In this document: piece by piece, positions 1-7,282 of the stretch
Layout: each line of letters starts with the position of its first letter
How positions within the stretch are numbered: position 1 is the first letter of the stretch
Source of the DNA: Balneolaceae bacterium
GTDB taxonomy: Bacteria; Bacteroidota; Rhodothermia; Balneolales; Balneolaceae
NCBI GenBank assembly: GCA_007693395.1
Contig: REDS01000084.1
Location: 1-35,011, forward strand
Direction: 5' to 3'
DNA: 35,011 nucleotides
The notes under the pieces: generated by a model
Told to the model about the DNA's origin: nothing
Databases searched by the model: none
The model's input: the letters and a program-made list of their open reading frames with translations, nothing else
Program-made: the position numbers and the translations under genes

Positions 1-12
1 CTGAATATTCAG
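1..12. repeat. 12-bp perfect palindrome upstream of the sulfhydrylase-like gene
   Basis: CTGAATATTCAG occupies the first 12 bases and is a perfect palindrome, ending 8 bases before the ATG at 21. It could be an operator or just the tail of a feature cut by the window edge. I see no Shine-Dalgarno sequence between it and the start codon. Confidence 0.3.
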
Positions 13-20
13 ATAGCAAT

Positions 21-1190
21 ATGCCAAAAAAGAACCATTTTGAAACGGATGCAATTCGAACACAAACTCCCTCTTCCGGTGAACGGGAGCATTCCACACC
101 GCTCTATATGACATCCAGTTTTACCTTCAAATCTGCAGAGCATGCCCGTGCCATGTTTGCCAACGAGATAGAAGGCAATGTTTACAGCCGCTACTCCAAC
201 CCGAATACAGATGAGTTTATCGCAAAAATTTGCCGTATGGAAGACGCCGAAAGCGGTGTAGCTACCGCATCGGGCATGGCGGGGGTGTTTGGATGTCTGG
301 CCGGTTTATTAGATCAGGGCGATCATGTTCTTGCTTCGCGATCACTTTTTGGCTCATCTCATCAGATTCTCAGCCAGATTTTACCCCGATGGGGTATTAC
401 TTTTTCCTATGCGAATACGATACACCCAGAGACGTGGGAGTCCCTGATCCGCCCAAATACAAAAATGCTCTTTCTCGAAACACCCTCAAATCCCGGCCTT
501 GATCTGATTGATCTCGAGTGGGCAGGAAAACTGGCAAAGGCTCACAATCTCATTTTGGTAGTTGACAACTGTTTTGCCACACCCTACCTGCAGCGCCCCA
601 TAGAGTTTGGAGCTGATCTTGTACAACATTCAGCCACAAAGTTTATCGACGGGCAAGGTCGTGCCATTGGCGGTGTAATTGTTGGCAGTGAAAAATATAT
701 GGAGAAAATCCGCTTCTTTACCCGCCATACCGGCCCCGCACTATCACCGTTTAATGCGTGGCTATTCAGTAAGAGCCTCGAAACACTTGCCGTCCGAATG
801 GAACGCCACTGCGATAATGCAGAAAAACTGGCGGACTTCCTGGGAGAGCATTCCGCTGTAAATTTTGTTAAGTATCCGTTTCATAAAGATCACCCACAGC
901 TGGAACTTGCAAAAAAACAGATGAAACGTGGCGGTGGGGTTGTTTGCTTTGAAATTAAAGGCGGCATTGAAAAAGCCATGCAGTTCATTGACAAGATCTC
1001 TCTTCTGTCTCGCTCTGCAAATCTTGGCGATACAAGAACCATTGTAACGCATCCCGCCACAACTACACACTCCAAACTGAGTGAAGAGGAGCAAAAAGCC
1101 GTGGGCATAACGCCCGGCTTAATTCGAATTGCAGTTGGCCTGGAACAGCACGAAGATATTACTGCCGATGTGGAGCAGGCTTTACTTTGA
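21..1190 (+). CDS. metZ: O-succinylhomoserine sulfhydrylase-like PLP enzyme (Cys/Met metabolism family)
   Basis: This 389-residue cytoplasmic enzyme belongs to the Cys/Met metabolism PLP-dependent family (fold type I), whose members make or cleave C-S bonds in methionine and cysteine synthesis. Visible landmarks are the phosphate-binding YSRYSNPN segment near residues 55-62, the SGMAG turn near 84-88, the PLP ring-nitrogen aspartate in VVDN (D182) and the Schiff-base lysine in SATKF (K207). The length and the GQGRAIGG stretch after the lysine fit O-succinylhomoserine sulfhydrylase (direct sulfhydrylation to homocysteine) better than a gamma-lyase, but subfamilies are hard to separate by eye. 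Cystathionine gamma-synthase or methionine gamma-lyase remain possible. The ATG at 21 gives a normal family N-terminus. It is followed by 225 bases before the next + strand gene, so the two are probably not co-transcribed. Confidence 0.85.
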   Translation: MPKKNHFETDAIRTQTPSSGEREHSTPLYMTSSFTFKSAEHARAMFANEIEGNVYSRYSNPNTDEFIAKICRMEDAESGVATASGMAGVFGCLAGLLDQGDHVLASRSLFGSSHQILSQILPRWGITFSYANTIHPETWESLIRPNTKMLFLETPSNPGLDLIDLEWAGKLAKAHNLILVVDNCFATPYLQRPIEFGADLVQHSATKFIDGQGRAIGGVIVGSEKYMEKIRFFTRHTGPALSPFNAWLFSKSLETLAVRMERHCDNAEKLADFLGEHSAVNFVKYPFHKDHPQLELAKKQMKRGGGVVCFEIKGGIEKAMQFIDKISLLSRSANLGDTRTIVTHPATTTHSKLSEEEQKAVGITPGLIRIAVGLEQHEDITADVEQALL

Positions 1191-1310
1191 TTTGGAATTT
1201 AGTTAATCCGGTTTTCACATCAATTTCCACACCATCTTACACCCTGCAGTTCATTCGTTATCTACATCCATTATACCTGATTCAAGAATAATGTAAACAG
1301 ATTTAATGCA

Positions 1311-1382
1311 GATTGATTTTCAATCAGAACCACATTAAGATATCGGTAACAAATTTACGGCCTTCAGATCCCGGTATCTGAA
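1311..1382. promoter_or_regulatory. Two short dyads in the leader of the amidohydrolase gene
   Basis: In the 225-bp gap (1191-1415) I see two inverted repeats. The first is GATTGA/TCAATC with a 3-nt spacer at 1311-1325. The second is TTCAGAT/ATCTGAA with a CCCGGT spacer at 1363-1382, ending 33 bases before the ATG at 1416. Neither is followed by a T-tract, so they are weak terminator candidates. The second lies where an operator or leader hairpin would sit. No promoter is evident. Confidence 0.3.
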
Positions 1383-1415
1383 AAATTGTTTTCTACTAAA
1401 TCAATACCTGATAAT

Positions 1416-2708
1416 ATGATCTACCCAAGACTCCTTACTCTTTTTACGGCACTACTTTTAATAGGTTCATTTACAGCCTGCAGCAGTGAAGATGAAAATG
1501 ATCTGCTGATATTTACCAATGCAACAATCTGGAATGGTACAAATCAGAACATGCAGGAAAATGCAGCACTTGTAACACGGGATGGCCGCGTAGTGTCTAT
1601 TCTTGATATGAATGACCCCGATTTCCCTGAACATGCCCAAACCGTTGACCTTGGTGGCGCGTTTGTAGTACCCGGCTTGATCAATGCCCACGGCCATATT
1701 GGAATGGCCGATGGCCTCGATACAAGCGCACAGGCCCACACAACAGATAACGTAGTGAGACAGCTCAAACTTTCTGCTGCCTATGGTGTAACAACGGTTG
1801 TGAGTTTGGGTGATGAACCGTATCACGCATTTCTTGTCCGTGATAATATTGACCCTGTTGAACGCGGTATGGCACGTGTATTCCTCGCCGGAGATGTGCT
1901 CAGCGCAGATACACCGGATGAAGCTGCAGAAGAGGTAGAACGAAACAGCCGGTACAACCCCGACTGGATGAAAATTCGTGTGGATGATGGATTAGGCCGG
2001 CGTGAAAAAATGTCGCCCGATGTGTACAGTGCTATTATCGATGAAGTTCACAATCGCAACCTGAAACTGGCGGCACATATTGTTTACCTTGAAGATGCAA
2101 AAGGTATTGTGCAAAGTGGCGGTGATCTGATTGCCCACAGTGTAAGAGATGAGCCAGTTGATAGCGAACTGATCGATCTGATGCTTGATCGGGATGTGTG
2201 CATAACGCCTACACTAACACGTGAGCTCTCTGTTTATGTTTACTCTGAACGGCCCGATTTTTTCGATGATCCTTTCTTTCTCGAATACGCGGATCCAGAA
2301 GTACTTGAGCAGCTTCAACGGTCGGAGGTTCAGGAGGTTTTTACAGGTAACGCTGCTGACTATTTCAGGGATGCCCTGCCACTGGCGAAAGAAAATATGG
2401 TAGCGTTGAATAATGCGGGAGTTCGTGTGGCAATGGGCACCGACAGCGGACCGCCTGCACGTTTTCAAGGCTATTTTGAACATCTTGAGATGCAAATGAT
2501 GCAGGATGCCGGAATGACACCAGCAGAGATACTACAATCATCCACCCGATATGCCGCAGAATGTATGGGGATAGATGAGGAACTCGGTACCCTGGAAGCC
2601 GGAAAATGGGCCGATTTTGTGGTAGTTGAAGACAATCCGTTTGATGACATCTCAAACCTGAGATCCATCCTCGACGTGTACATTGGAGCAAGACGGGTGC
2701 AGAGATAA
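1416..2708 (+). CDS. Amidohydrolase-family lipoprotein
   Basis: Metal-dependent amidohydrolase of the imidazolonepropionase-like/prolidase-like type, predicted to be exported and lipid-anchored. I start at the ATG at 1416 (430 residues) rather than the in-frame TTG at 1386, because the ATG places a clean signal peptide (MIYPRLLTLFTALLLIGSF) directly at the N-terminus, followed by TAC-SS with the acylated cysteine at C22. Metal ligands are visible: H-x-H in NAHGH (H92, H94), a lysine suited to carboxylation in WMKIRVDDG (K186), H221 in LAAH, H241 in IAHS and the catalytic aspartate in MGTDSG (D343). The C-terminal GTLEAGKWADFVVVEDNP is the usual beta-sandwich end of the family. The substrate cannot be told from sequence; a dipeptide or ester/lactone hydrolase is possible. 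Confidence 0.85.
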   Translation: MIYPRLLTLFTALLLIGSFTACSSEDENDLLIFTNATIWNGTNQNMQENAALVTRDGRVVSILDMNDPDFPEHAQTVDLGGAFVVPGLINAHGHIGMADGLDTSAQAHTTDNVVRQLKLSAAYGVTTVVSLGDEPYHAFLVRDNIDPVERGMARVFLAGDVLSADTPDEAAEEVERNSRYNPDWMKIRVDDGLGRREKMSPDVYSAIIDEVHNRNLKLAAHIVYLEDAKGIVQSGGDLIAHSVRDEPVDSELIDLMLDRDVCITPTLTRELSVYVYSERPDFFDDPFFLEYADPEVLEQLQRSEVQEVFTGNAADYFRDALPLAKENMVALNNAGVRVAMGTDSGPPARFQGYFEHLEMQMMQDAGMTPAEILQSSTRYAAECMGIDEELGTLEAGKWADFVVVEDNPFDDISNLRSILDVYIGARRVQR

Positions 2709-2746
2709 AAAATGAGCTCCGCCTTAATCAAAATTTCTGCATAAAA

Positions 2747-2776
2747 AAAGCCCGGAGCTTTTAAGCTGCGGGCTTT
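2747..2776 (-). terminator. Intrinsic terminator of gap, in the convergent gap with the amidohydrolase
   Basis: A hairpin is formed by AAAGCCCG and CGGGCTTT, with a further AGCTT/AAGCT stem inside. Read on the - strand the stem is followed by a run of seven T, giving a strong terminator for gap, which ends at 2814. On the + strand only three T follow, so it is a weaker terminator for the amidohydrolase. Confidence 0.85.
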
Positions 2777-2813
2777 GAAATTGCAATCAGAAGTTATACT
2801 TCCAAAAATACTG

Positions 2814-3812
2814 TTACACAATACGTGTAATCAGTTCTGCAGTTCTTGCTGAGTAACCGGCTTCGTTATCGTACCAACCAATTACTTTCACAAGATTGCC
2901 ATCCACTTTGATGGTTCCGCTATCGAAAATACATGAGTGCGGGTTACCAATAATATCAGTAGATACAAGCTCTTCATCGCTATACTCAAGGATTCCCTTC
3001 AGTTCGCTATCTGCAGCCTTTTTGAATGCAGCCAGAACTTCATCAGCGGTTGTTCCTTTTTTCACAACAGCTGTGAAATCGGTTAATGAACCTGTAAGAA
3101 CAGGAACGCGAACAGCACCGCCATCAAGCTTGCCATTCAGGTGAGGAAGTACCAAACCAACAGCAGCAGCTGCACCGGTTGTTGTCGGCACAATATTGGT
3201 AGCAGCGGCACGTGCTCTTCTCAGATCACTGTGCGGGCCGTCCACCAATGCCTGATCGCCTGTGTAGGCGTGGATAGTTGTCATAAATCCTTTCTCAACA
3301 CCGAAATTCTCATCAAGAACTTTTACCATCGGGGCAAGGCAGTTTGTTGTACAGCTTGCATTAGAATAAACGGTATTGCTCTTGTCGATTTCATTGTCGT
3401 TCACACCCAATACGATGGTCTGAATATCGCCCTTGGCAGGTGCTGAGATTATTACTTTTTTGGCACCGGCTTCAATATGCTTTGCACAGCCTTTGGCATC
3501 ACGGAAAATTCCTGTTGATTCCACAATTACTTCTGCTCCACGCTCTCCCCATTTCAGGTTTGCAGGATCTCTTTCTGCAGTAACACCAATTTTTAGTCCA
3601 TTAATCACAAGGTCGTTTCCATCGGCATATACTTCACCGCTAAATTTTCCTTGTGCTGAATCGTACTTAAATAAGTGAGCAAGTGTTTTTGCATCAGTCA
3701 GGTCATTTATTCCAACTACTTCTACTTTGTCACTTTGATGCTCAAGGATTGCACGCATAACAAGTCTCCCGATACGTCCAAATCCATTAATCCCTACTTT
3801 TACTTTTGCCAT
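2814..3812 (-). CDS. gap: Glyceraldehyde-3-phosphate dehydrogenase, type I
   Basis: This 332-residue glycolytic enzyme oxidises glyceraldehyde 3-phosphate to 1,3-bisphosphoglycerate in the cytoplasm. The Rossmann motif GINGFGRIGR is at residues 8-17 and INDL with D37 suggests NAD rather than NADP. The active-site motif NASCTTNCLAP puts the catalytic cysteine at C154, with the general-base histidine H181 in TTIHAYTGDQ. The WYDNEAGYSARTAELI C-terminus is typical and the length is standard. A GGAG Shine-Dalgarno sequence lies about 8 bases before the ATG. The gene is flanked by its own terminator (2747-2776) and a 205-bp upstream region, so it is probably monocistronic. Confidence 0.97.
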   Translation of the reverse strand: MAKVKVGINGFGRIGRLVMRAILEHQSDKVEVVGINDLTDAKTLAHLFKYDSAQGKFSGEVYADGNDLVINGLKIGVTAERDPANLKWGERGAEVIVESTGIFRDAKGCAKHIEAGAKKVIISAPAKGDIQTIVLGVNDNEIDKSNTVYSNASCTTNCLAPMVKVLDENFGVEKGFMTTIHAYTGDQALVDGPHSDLRRARAAATNIVPTTTGAAAAVGLVLPHLNGKLDGGAVRVPVLTGSLTDFTAVVKKGTTADEVLAAFKKAADSELKGILEYSDEELVSTDIIGNPHSCIFDSGTIKVDGNLVKVIGWYDNEAGYSARTAELITRIV

Positions 3813-3843
3813 AAAATTTTACTCCATTTACATTTTAAATTTA

Positions 3844-3857
3844 CTGCCTTCCGGCAG
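3844..3857 (-). promoter_or_regulatory. GNRA-capped hairpin in the gap 5' untranslated region
   Basis: Read on the - strand this is CTGCC-GGAA-GGCAG, a five-pair GC-rich stem capped by a GGAA (GNRA-class) tetraloop. It lies 32-45 bases upstream of the gap start codon. Such a compact hairpin in a leader could stabilise the mRNA. No T-tract follows, so it is not a terminator. Confidence 0.4.
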
Positions 3858-3924
3858 CGATCAATTCATTTAAAATACCCTTTTTTACGCTTTCAATCCA
3901 TTTTTACGATCATTTAAATGCAAG

Positions 3925-3957
3925 AATAACATTATTTAAAGATTGTAAGCGCTTCTA
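3925..3957 (-). promoter_or_regulatory. Candidate gap promoter region with a LacI-family-like operator
   Basis: TGTAAGCGCTTCTA at 3944-3957 contains the AAGCGCTT core palindrome and resembles LacI/CcpA-type operators (TGTAANCGNTTACA), with mismatches in the right arm. On the - strand, TATTCTTG (near 3923-3930) is one mismatch from the Bacteroidota -7 consensus TAnnTTTG. The operator-like core would then lie just upstream of the promoter for gap. Both elements are suggestive only. Confidence 0.3.
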
Positions 3958-4017
3958 ATTTGCAGGGATGAAATTGCCTCTTTTTTCAGTGTATGAATCT
4001 AAGCTTTAAGACTATTT

Positions 4018-4710
4018 TTAGATTTCCTCATCGAGATCTACGTCATCCGGTGCCACATCTGCATCATCCGAGATGATATCATCTACATCGCCTGCATCGT
4101 CATCATCATCATCGTCAGTTTGAACAGGAGTTACAACTTTACGCGTTTGTGCTTTAGCACCGGCACGTCTTAGCTGCATTACAATGTCAGGGTTATCATT
4201 GTCAAGTGCGATGTTTAGAGCGGTATCTCCATTCTTATCACGAAGGCGAACATTTGCCCCGCTATCAAGCAGAAACTTCGCAACGGCAGTATGCCCCTCT
4301 CTGGCAGCAAGCATCAGGGCTGATTGCCCCCATCGCTGTTGGGCATTTACATCAGCTCCATGTTGAAAAAGCAGTTCTACAGCCTCGAGATTTCCTTCAC
4401 GCGCAGCAACTATCAAAGCAAGGTTGCCGATTGGTGTGCCATGATCAAGAAGGTACTTCATTATTTCGATACTGCCGTTTTCGGCTGCCCTGTTTAGAGC
4501 GGTACCTCCCATTTTTGTAGTAATTGCGGGATCAGCGCCGTTTTCAATCAGATACTGTATTACGTCTATATGCCCATTTTCTGATGCATAAATTAATGCA
4601 GAAGAACCGTTTTTACTGGTTTCATTGAGGTCAGCTCCTGCCTTATGCAGCTCTCTGACCAGGTTCAAATTTCCTTCCCTTGCGGCTTGTAATAATGGTG
4701 AAAGATCCAT
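4018..4710 (-). CDS. Ankyrin-repeat protein with acidic C-terminal tail
   Basis: A 230-residue protein with about six consecutive ankyrin repeats (roughly residues 2-34, 35-67, 68-93, 94-126, 127-159 and 160-184), shown by the recurring G-x-TAL-x-x-A-x-x-x-G-H/N and LL-x-x-GA-x-x-N pattern. The repeat at 68-93 is shortened. No signal peptide or membrane segment is visible, so it is probably a cytoplasmic protein-binding scaffold. After residue 184 comes a short basic linker and a tail that is almost entirely Asp/Glu, including seven consecutive Asp (199-205) encoded by a trinucleotide run. The specific partner is unknown. It is separated from fmt by 164 bases that hold a good promoter candidate and two dyads, suggesting independent regulation. 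No clear Shine-Dalgarno sequence precedes the ATG. Confidence 0.9.
   Translation of the reverse strand: MDLSPLLQAAREGNLNLVRELHKAGADLNETSKNGSSALIYASENGHIDVIQYLIENGADPAITTKMGGTALNRAAENGSIEIMKYLLDHGTPIGNLALIVAAREGNLEAVELLFQHGADVNAQQRWGQSALMLAAREGHTAVAKFLLDSGANVRLRDKNGDTALNIALDNDNPDIVMQLRRAGAKAQTRKVVTPVQTDDDDDDDAGDVDDIISDDADVAPDDVDLDEEI
4095..4117. repeat. GAT/ATC trinucleotide run within the ankyrin gene
   Basis: A 23-base run of CATCGT/CATCATCATC units encodes the seven-Asp stretch of the ankyrin protein. Being in frame, slippage would change the length of the acidic tail without a frameshift. Confidence 0.6.
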
Positions 4711-4752
4711 GTTTTTATACTTTATAGATTAAAAAATTTCCTCATTTTCGGA

Positions 4753-4788
4753 TGTGAGTATATCACAAAAAAAGTTGATTTAATCAAC
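4753..4788. promoter_or_regulatory. Two tandem 15-bp dyads, likely operator pair for the ankyrin gene
   Basis: TGTGA-GTATA-TCACA (4753-4767) and GTTGA-TTTAA-TCAAC (4774-4788) are each 15-bp dyads with perfect outer arms and a TGA-N5-TCA core. Their centres (4760 and 4781) are 21 bp apart, two helical turns. They sit 43-78 bases upstream of the ankyrin ATG and immediately downstream of the TAATTTTG box at 4798-4805 (- strand). This is where a repressor would block transcription. Confidence 0.5.
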
Positions 4789-4797
4789 CGTTTAACT

Positions 4798-4805
4798 CAA
4801 AATTA
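4798..4805 (-). promoter_or_regulatory. Candidate Bacteroidota-type -7 box for the ankyrin gene
   Basis: Read on the - strand, TAATTTTG is an exact match to TAnnTTTG. It would start transcription near 4790, leaving a leader of about 80 bases. No clear -33 element is seen. An alternative is TATACT at about 4756-4761 (- strand) as a sigma-70-like -10 box. Confidence 0.35.
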
Positions 4806-4874
4806 ACAAGGTTGTCTAAATTAACTGAAATGATCGGAAGAGGTTGTAAAAACATCATTTATTTCGGCAGATTT

Positions 4875-5798
4875 CTACTCAAGCTTGCTGTTCAGATTGT
4901 AACCGTTAGCAAATTCAGCACCGGACATCACTTTTGTTCCCGGCAACTGAACGTCAAGTAGTTCAACTGATCCTTTACGGCAACCTGCCAACAATTGTTT
5001 ATCTGAATATCGTAATGTACCCGGTTCAATATTCAGGGATCTAACAGGTTTTGTTCTGTAGATGTTCATTTTTTGATCATCGTACATACACCAGGCTCCG
5101 GGGAAGGGGTTTAAGCCACGTATAAAGTTATGTACGGCGTCTGCATCCTGATTAAAGTTGATTTTTGTATTCTCTTTAAAAAGTTTTGGTGCAGGAGTAG
5201 CTTGTGAATTATCCTGCTCTTTAAGAGAATAATTTCCGCCTGCTATTTTGTCTATACATCTTATCAGTAATTTACTGCCTATATCTTTCAGGCGATTGTA
5301 GAGATCACCGGTATTCTCCAACGGGCCGATTGCTGTTTCAACTGTATCCACAATATTACCGGTATCTACCTTCTCATTCAAAAAAAAGACTGTGCACCCG
5401 GTTTTCTCTTCACCGTTAATTATTGCCCAGTGTATTGGCGCGGCACCGCGATACTTAGGTAGAAGTGAAGCATGTAAATTTACAGAGCCTATTTTTGGAA
5501 TTTCAAGAATGGATGGTGGTAATATCCTAAAGGCTACCACAACCAGCAAATCAGGCTTTAATGCTGAAAGCTGATCTCTGAATTCAGCTGATTTTACATC
5601 ATCTACATCAATAACGGGCAGGTTCAGTTCAAGCGCTCTGTTCTTAACGGCTGTAGGCTCAGGCTTGCCACGGCGGCCGCGGCGTTTATCGGGATTGCTG
5701 ACTACAGCCTGAACAGTGTGCATTGAATTATAAATGTTCTCAAGGCTGGGAACCGCAAAATCAGGCGACCCCATAAAAATAATTTTGAGTGGTTTCAT
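4875..5798 (-). CDS. fmt: Methionyl-tRNA formyltransferase
   Basis: Transfers a formyl group from 10-formyl-tetrahydrofolate to initiator Met-tRNA in the cytoplasm. At 307 residues the length is standard. The N-terminal formyltransferase domain opens with IIFMGSPDFAVPSLE (residues 6-20). The catalytic region is SVNLHASLLPKYRGAAPIHWAI, with N107, H109 and D145 (in KVDTGNIV) corresponding to the conserved Asn-His-Asp triad. The C-terminal OB-like tRNA-binding domain covers roughly residues 205-300. It starts 3 bases after the stop of def, so formylation and deformylation enzymes are translated from the same message, as in many bacteria. Confidence 0.97.
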   Translation of the reverse strand: MKPLKIIFMGSPDFAVPSLENIYNSMHTVQAVVSNPDKRRGRRGKPEPTAVKNRALELNLPVIDVDDVKSAEFRDQLSALKPDLLVVVAFRILPPSILEIPKIGSVNLHASLLPKYRGAAPIHWAIINGEEKTGCTVFFLNEKVDTGNIVDTVETAIGPLENTGDLYNRLKDIGSKLLIRCIDKIAGGNYSLKEQDNSQATPAPKLFKENTKINFNQDADAVHNFIRGLNPFPGAWCMYDDQKMNIYRTKPVRSLNIEPGTLRYSDKQLLAGCRKGSVELLDVQLPGTKVMSGAEFANGYNLNSKLE

Positions 5799-5801
5799 GG
5801 A

Positions 5802-6368
5802 TCAAACTCCTGCTTTTGGAACCACAGGATATGATATTTCCAGCTTACCGTTCTCAATTTTTCGAAGTGCAGACCGGTGAAGCCTGCGGCGAAAGGCGCT
5901 GATGTGATCAAGAAACAGCACCCCTTTCAGGTGGTCATATTCATGCTGAATAACCCGTGAAAGCCAGCCCTCTGCACGTAGGCGCTGCTTATTGAAATCT
6001 CTGTCCAGGTATGAAACTTCAATCATTTCAGGCCTGCTTACTTCATCCCTCACTTCAGGAATGCTAAGGCATCCCTCTTCAAGCCTGATTTCATTCCCAT
6101 CCATCATTATAATTTCCGGATTTATGAAAACCATCGGGCCAACATCGTCCTCCTCTTCAAGCTCCTCTGTCATCACATCTGTATCAACTACGAAAAGCCG
6201 AATTGATTTCCCGATTTGAGGTGCAGCCAAACCAACTCCGTTCGAGTTATACATTGTTTCGAACATGTTATCGATTAATTGCTGAAGCTCTTCGCTGTTT
6301 TCATTAACCGTTTCTGCATCCTGTCTAAGAACAGGATCGTTGTAGGTAACGATAGGTAAGATTGCCAT
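5802..6368 (-). CDS. def: Peptide deformylase
   Basis: Removes the formyl group from the N-terminal methionine of nascent proteins. It is a cytoplasmic metalloenzyme of 188 residues. All three family motifs are present: GVGLAAPQIG (residues 44-53), EGCLSIPE with metal ligand C100, and QHEYDHLKG with metal ligands H142 and H146 and catalytic E143. A short acidic insert (TEELEEEDDVG, about 67-77) lies between motifs 1 and 2. The gene starts 1 base after ruvX ends and stops 3 bases before fmt starts, placing it firmly in the HU-ruvX-def-fmt unit. Confidence 0.97.
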   Translation of the reverse strand: MAILPIVTYNDPVLRQDAETVNENSEELQQLIDNMFETMYNSNGVGLAAPQIGKSIRLFVVDTDVMTEELEEEDDVGPMVFINPEIIMMDGNEIRLEEGCLSIPEVRDEVSRPEMIEVSYLDRDFNKQRLRAEGWLSRVIQHEYDHLKGVLFLDHISAFRRRLHRSALRKIENGKLEISYPVVPKAGV

Positions 6369-6369
6369 A

Positions 6370-6801
6370 TTAAATTTCGGGACGCGCCTCTAAAAACTGT
6401 TGTAAAATTAAAGCAGCAGCAGCTTGATCCAGCCTGCCTTTCTTATTTCTTTTTCTTTTTGGAACACCAGAATCCACCATAATTTTCATTGCCTGGCGGG
6501 ACGAATAACGCTCATCCATTTTATAGATTCTAATACCTTTGAATTTATTTTTCAGTGCAGAAATATACTCAATTACTAATCGGGTTGCATCTGTATGTTC
6601 ACCCTCGGTGGTAAGCGGCCAGCCAACAACAATAGAACTAACTGGGCCATCAGAGTGAATTTGTCTCTCTATCTCTTTAAAAGAATCTTCAGGTGTAAAT
6701 GTACCAATGGGACTTGCAATGGTTCTAAGTAAGTCGGTTCTGGCTAAACCAACTCTCTTACTCCCCACATCTACACCCAAGATTCTGCCATAATCTACCA
6801 A
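6370..6801 (-). CDS. ruvX: Putative pre-16S rRNA nuclease / RuvX (YqgF family)
   Basis: A 143-residue RNase H-fold protein of the YqgF family, implicated in 16S rRNA 5'-end maturation and annotated as a Holliday junction resolvase homologue. The first acidic residue is in ILGVDVGSKRVGLA (D10) and VVGWPLTTEGE (about residues 58-68) is the family mid-motif. DERYSS (about 97-102) and DQAAAALILQQFL near the C-terminus supply the other acidic residues. The only plausible start is a TTG at 6801, since a TAG lies four codons upstream and no in-frame ATG occurs before the first motif. A GTAGG-like ribosome site is about 8 bases upstream. It begins 13 bases after the HU gene ends. Confidence 0.93.
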   Translation of the reverse strand: MVDYGRILGVDVGSKRVGLARTDLLRTIASPIGTFTPEDSFKEIERQIHSDGPVSSIVVGWPLTTEGEHTDATRLVIEYISALKNKFKGIRIYKMDERYSSRQAMKIMVDSGVPKRKRNKKGRLDQAAAALILQQFLEARPEI

Positions 6802-6814
6802 GAAGAAAACCTAC

Positions 6815-7126
6815 TTATAGTTCGTCAAGTGGTTGCTTAAGGAATTTCTTCAGCTTTTTGCTTGGCTTGAAGTGTGTTTTGCGATGAGCAGGCACGTAAA
6901 TCACTTCATTGGTTTTTGGATTTCTTGCCTTTGGTTTAGCTTTGGTCTCTTTAACTTCAAATACACCGAAGTTTCTGAGCTCAATTCTGCAAGTAGGGTC
7001 TGCATCCATCATTTTGCCTCTTAGGGCATCTATTACGGAATCAACCCACGGCTCTGCCTGGTTAAGTGGTACATCCATCTTATCTGCAACAGTCCGAACA
7101 ATATCTCGTTTTGTGTAAGTCACCAT
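6815..7126 (-). CDS. HU/IHF-family DNA-binding protein
   Basis: A 103-residue nucleoid-associated protein that bends DNA as a dimer. The N-terminal helices (TKRDIVRTVADKMDVPLNQAEPWVDSVIDALRGKM) and the beta-arm signature ELRNFGVFEVKETKAKPKARNPKTNE (prolines of the arm near residues 66-71) fit the family. The C-terminal extension, rich in lysine (KTHFKPSKKLKKFLKQ), makes it slightly longer than the usual 90 residues. HU and IHF cannot be separated by eye. It heads the unit with ruvX, def and fmt. A TATATTTG box at 7245-7252 (- strand) is a candidate promoter. Confidence 0.93.
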   Translation of the reverse strand: MVTYTKRDIVRTVADKMDVPLNQAEPWVDSVIDALRGKMMDADPTCRIELRNFGVFEVKETKAKPKARNPKTNEVIYVPAHRKTHFKPSKKLKKFLKQPLDEL

Positions 7127-7244
7127 TCTATCCTATGTGTATTACTATTTAATGTTTACTATGTAAGCGTATCAAATAATCAGCTTATATGTAAAGAAAA
7201 TAGCAAGTTTTACGCTAAGCACATAGAAATTTCTTACTCTTAGG

Positions 7245-7252
7245 CAAATATA
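7245..7252 (-). promoter_or_regulatory. Candidate Bacteroidota-type -7 box upstream of the HU unit
   Basis: On the - strand the sequence TATATTTG exactly matches TAnnTTTG. It lies in the 156-bp gap between the RelA/SpoT stop and the HU start, giving a leader of about 110 bases. The same octamer occurs upstream of the TPR gene (17624-17631). The -33 element is not clear. Confidence 0.35.
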
Positions 7253-7282
7253 AGTGTTTGCACCTACACGACATAGAGAGTT

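Noticed and set aside
1386-1415. Ten-codon N-terminal extension of the amidohydrolase lipoprotein
   Set aside because: It begins with TTG and would put polar residues before a perfect signal peptide that starts at the ATG at 1416.
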